Shown here piece by piece: positions 61,857 to 64,000 of a stretch of 64,000 nt of DNA. Under the pieces are notes generated by a model. The model saw nothing but the letters and a program-made list of their open reading frames with translations. It was not told the DNA's origin and did no database searches. Numbering within the stretch: position 1 is the first letter of the stretch; each line of letters opens with the position of its first letter. Source of the stretch: Lethocerus indicus (lineage: Eukaryota > Arthropoda > Insecta > Hemiptera > Belostomatidae); the NCBI GenBank assembly GCA_019843655.1, contig JACDQD010000102.1:4039501-4103500 (forward strand). The letters are read 5' to 3'. The position numbers and the translations under genes are program-made.

Positions 61857-62816
61857 ATGAGCCAATATTTTGCGAAACCAGAAGAGCCCAAGGAAGAGGA
61901 TTGTTGCCACAGCGGATGTAAAAATTGTGTATTTGATGTTTACAGAAGTGATTTGGAGAAATGGTTGCAGAAAGTGTACAGTAAACGTTCAGAAAATGAA
62001 AGAACTGATCTACTTTCCAAAACCCAGTTCAGGCCTTTTTCACTTGTAAGCATTATGAAAGTTGCTGAGTCTATTAGGTTGCTTAAGTTTAGACCCTATA
62101 TTGAAGGGAGCCCGTCTGAAATCCTTGGAATGTTGCCTTATGACATAGGTCAACATTTCATTGTACGGTGCTACTTCAATGAAGAATTAAACACAGTCTC
62201 TACTGTTACAGATAACTCAGTTTTCAACAAACAAGTGACACGTGCCTACTCAATAATTTCAGACTCCAGACACCAGGAGAATTGTTGTTTTGAAGTAGTA
62301 ATAAAATTGTACCCCAGTGGAATAATGTCGAAATATATTAATTCATTGAATATTGGTGATTTAACATATTGGCGAGGTCCCTACGGTGATTTTAAATATA
62401 GCCCTAATGATTTTCAAAATATTTTGATGCTTTGTATGGGAACCGGCTTTGCACCTCTTTTCTCTATAATAAGACATATAGTTTCGAATGATGAGGATTT
62501 CACAATAATCAAGCTAGTTATGGGCATTAAATATATCAATGATATAATTTTGAGAGATGAACTGTGCCATTTAGGATCATATTGGAATTTTAAATTTGTC
62601 TATTATATAACTGGTGAGTATGAAACTCGGTTGAAAAGGCACTGTGAAATTTTCAAGAAGGGAAGGATTGGACTGGAATCGATAAGTATTGAAATGGACA
62701 AAGAAAAGTTGAAAAATTCATTGGTATTAATTAGCGGTTCAGATAGTTTTAGTAATGATATGGTACAGCATTTGAAATGTTTAAATGTACTTGATAATAA
62801 TATATTTGTATTTTAA
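61857..62816 (+). CDS. Cytochrome b5 reductase-like flavoprotein (CYB5RL family), intronless
   Basis: A 319-residue uninterrupted frame. Residues 8-29 are an oxidoreductase-like N-terminal motif (PEEPKEEDCCHSGCKNCVFD) with four cysteines, as in CYB5RL proteins. The FAD-binding part has RAYS at 129-132, GIMSKYINSLNIGD at 155-168 and GPYG at 174-177. The NAD(P)H-binding part has GTGFAP at 195-200. At the C-terminus the classic CGPPxM motif is replaced by ISGSDSFSNDM (292-302), as expected for the CYB5RL branch rather than CYB5R1-4. The family is NADH-dependent, FAD-containing and thought to reduce haem-protein or other electron acceptors; the acceptor of CYB5RL is not established. No signal peptide or membrane segment is visible. 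The start is the first in-frame Met before the Cys motif; a short upstream frame (61669-61860) overlaps it by 4 nt as ATGA. A likely poly(A) signal AATAAA is at 62915. Confidence 0.92.
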   Translation: MSQYFAKPEEPKEEDCCHSGCKNCVFDVYRSDLEKWLQKVYSKRSENERTDLLSKTQFRPFSLVSIMKVAESIRLLKFRPYIEGSPSEILGMLPYDIGQHFIVRCYFNEELNTVSTVTDNSVFNKQVTRAYSIISDSRHQENCCFEVVIKLYPSGIMSKYINSLNIGDLTYWRGPYGDFKYSPNDFQNILMLCMGTGFAPLFSIIRHIVSNDEDFTIIKLVMGIKYINDIILRDELCHLGSYWNFKFVYYITGEYETRLKRHCEIFKKGRIGLESISIEMDKEKLKNSLVLISGSDSFSNDMVQHLKCLNVLDNNIFVF

Positions 62817-64000
62817 TGAACAATTCATTTGAACCCTACATGTCCTTTTTATTTATCTCCACCATTTTTTTTTGCACAAAACTAACCCTTTCATGTCATG
62901 GTATAAAACTTCAAAATAAATAGAAGTGGGCATTACTCAAGAAACAGAAAATTATTTCTTGTCTCTGTCTTCTATAACGCAATTATGCTTGTGCTGTTAC
63001 ACACTTGCAGAAAATTTGAATATTTATTTATATTTATTATTTCTCATTTTAATATAAAATGAGAATGACATATAGCTTCTTAACATTGATTTTCTCTCTT
63101 CTTAATAGTCTGATTTGAATTTATATTATTAAAAAGTTCTGCTCCATAAAGGTTTTCAAATAAATGATGTAATCGTTGATACACAAAAGGACAGAAAGGA
63201 TTAAAGTAAAAAACTAAATCTTATGTGAAATTCGAATAAAGAATGAAAGATAGTTTGAACTTTAGTATTTTAAGGAACTAGGAGAATTGAAGTTACCATT
63301 GAATGACTGGTGGCAAAAGGGTTTATTTAAGCAGGTTAAAGACGAGATTTGAAGTAATTTATAATTCAGGTTTGAACTAAACCAACTACTGGCTGTAAGA
63401 GTCTGACGTTTGTTTAAAATGAATATGGATGTTTTAACTTTCAAAAAACTCGACTAATTGATATACAACTTCTCAGATTAGTCCGAATAACGAATTCGTT
63501 GTATTTAAAGAAATATAAAGGAGAGTATTTGTCGCCTTTAATTAAACGCTTTATGTGTCAGTTTAAACGAACTCGATTTGGAGAAAGTGTATAATTTCCC
63601 TTGCATACGGTACGGCGTTATTTTTTTATACTTGTAAATAATAATGCTGCTAAGTAATTGAATAAAAACATAAAAATTAATGTTCTCCTAAAATCTGAAG
63701 TAAATGATTTGCTAATAATACAAATCAGCTAGAAAATTGATTTTTAATTTCTCATGGCAAGGCATTGTTATGTTACCTGCAAAGCAACATAATAATTCAC
63801 CAAATATCTATTTGTCTAATTACAAAGAAAAAAGAGTAAAATGCAACATTATATATGATGTTTCAATGTAATAATATTATTATTACGAATTGAGAAGTGC
63901 GAGAGAAAATCGTCGCTTCCATCCAGTTCTTAATGATATCCATTTTTTGTATGTTTTTATTTTATCATTTTTGGTTCATTTCAATAATGTTGATGAATAT
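62817..64000 (+). other. 3' flank of the CYB5RL-like gene
   Basis: AT-rich. Contains the candidate AATAAA at 62915 and no recognisable gene. CpG content recovers slightly after about 63470. Confidence 0.6.
62915..62920 (+). terminator. Candidate poly(A) signal of the CYB5RL-like gene
   Basis: AATAAA, 99 nt after the stop codon of the CYB5RL-like gene. It is the first canonical hexamer downstream. No transcript evidence. Confidence 0.5.

Noticed and set aside
1..64000. CRISPR arrays, bacterial operons, tRNA or rRNA genes
   Set aside because: The tandem repeats lack spacer structure, genes are spliced and eukaryotic, and no full cloverleaf or rRNA sequence was recognised.

Overview
The window looks like arthropod nuclear DNA, most likely from an insect with a fairly large, AT-rich genome. 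The reasons are spliced genes with GT-AG introns, (AT)n microsatellites, a tRNA-derived SINE-like fragment, foldback elements, and protein matches closest to what I recall of insect orthologues. The order cannot be fixed from the sequence; a hemimetabolous insect is only a guess.

Most of the window is one plus-strand gene, the insect orthologue of vertebrate WDR62/MAPKBP1 (Drosophila Wdr62), a WD40 scaffold of JNK signalling and mitotic spindle poles. I reconstruct 28 coding exons between 3847 and 56535. All exon phases agree and together give 1,894 residues with no internal stop. The first visible exon (3847-3938) is not the start: it opens at a splice acceptor, so the N-terminal exon or exons lie upstream of the window or were not recognised. 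It is followed by an intron of about 38 kb (3939-41963) in which I find no credible gene. The other 27 exons are packed into 41964-56535. Exons 1-12 encode the WD40 propellers, exons 13-27 a long Ser/Thr-rich low-complexity tail with one short coiled coil, and exon 28 the conserved C-terminal helical segment.

About 5.3 kb of AT-rich spacer follows. It holds a perfect 14-bp inverted repeat and a tandem array (60469-61074). Next is an intronless plus-strand gene (61857-62816) for a cytochrome b5 reductase-like flavoprotein (CYB5RL family) with an N-terminal cysteine-rich oxidoreductase-like motif. The last 1.2 kb is its 3' flank.

The most interesting feature is a family of about 70-bp tandem repeats whose core (CCCTCAGGGGGCGCTA in the best copies) closely resembles the CTCF insulator consensus. 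One array lies 91 bp upstream of exon 2 (41623-41872) and another lies between the two genes (60606-61074). The second is joined to a different 61-bp repeat that also carries a CTCF-like core (CCACCAGATGGCAGC). The arrays roughly bracket a segment (about 43-60 kb) that is visibly poorer in CpG than the first 41 kb. This suggests, but does not prove, boundary elements flanking a historically methylated gene body.
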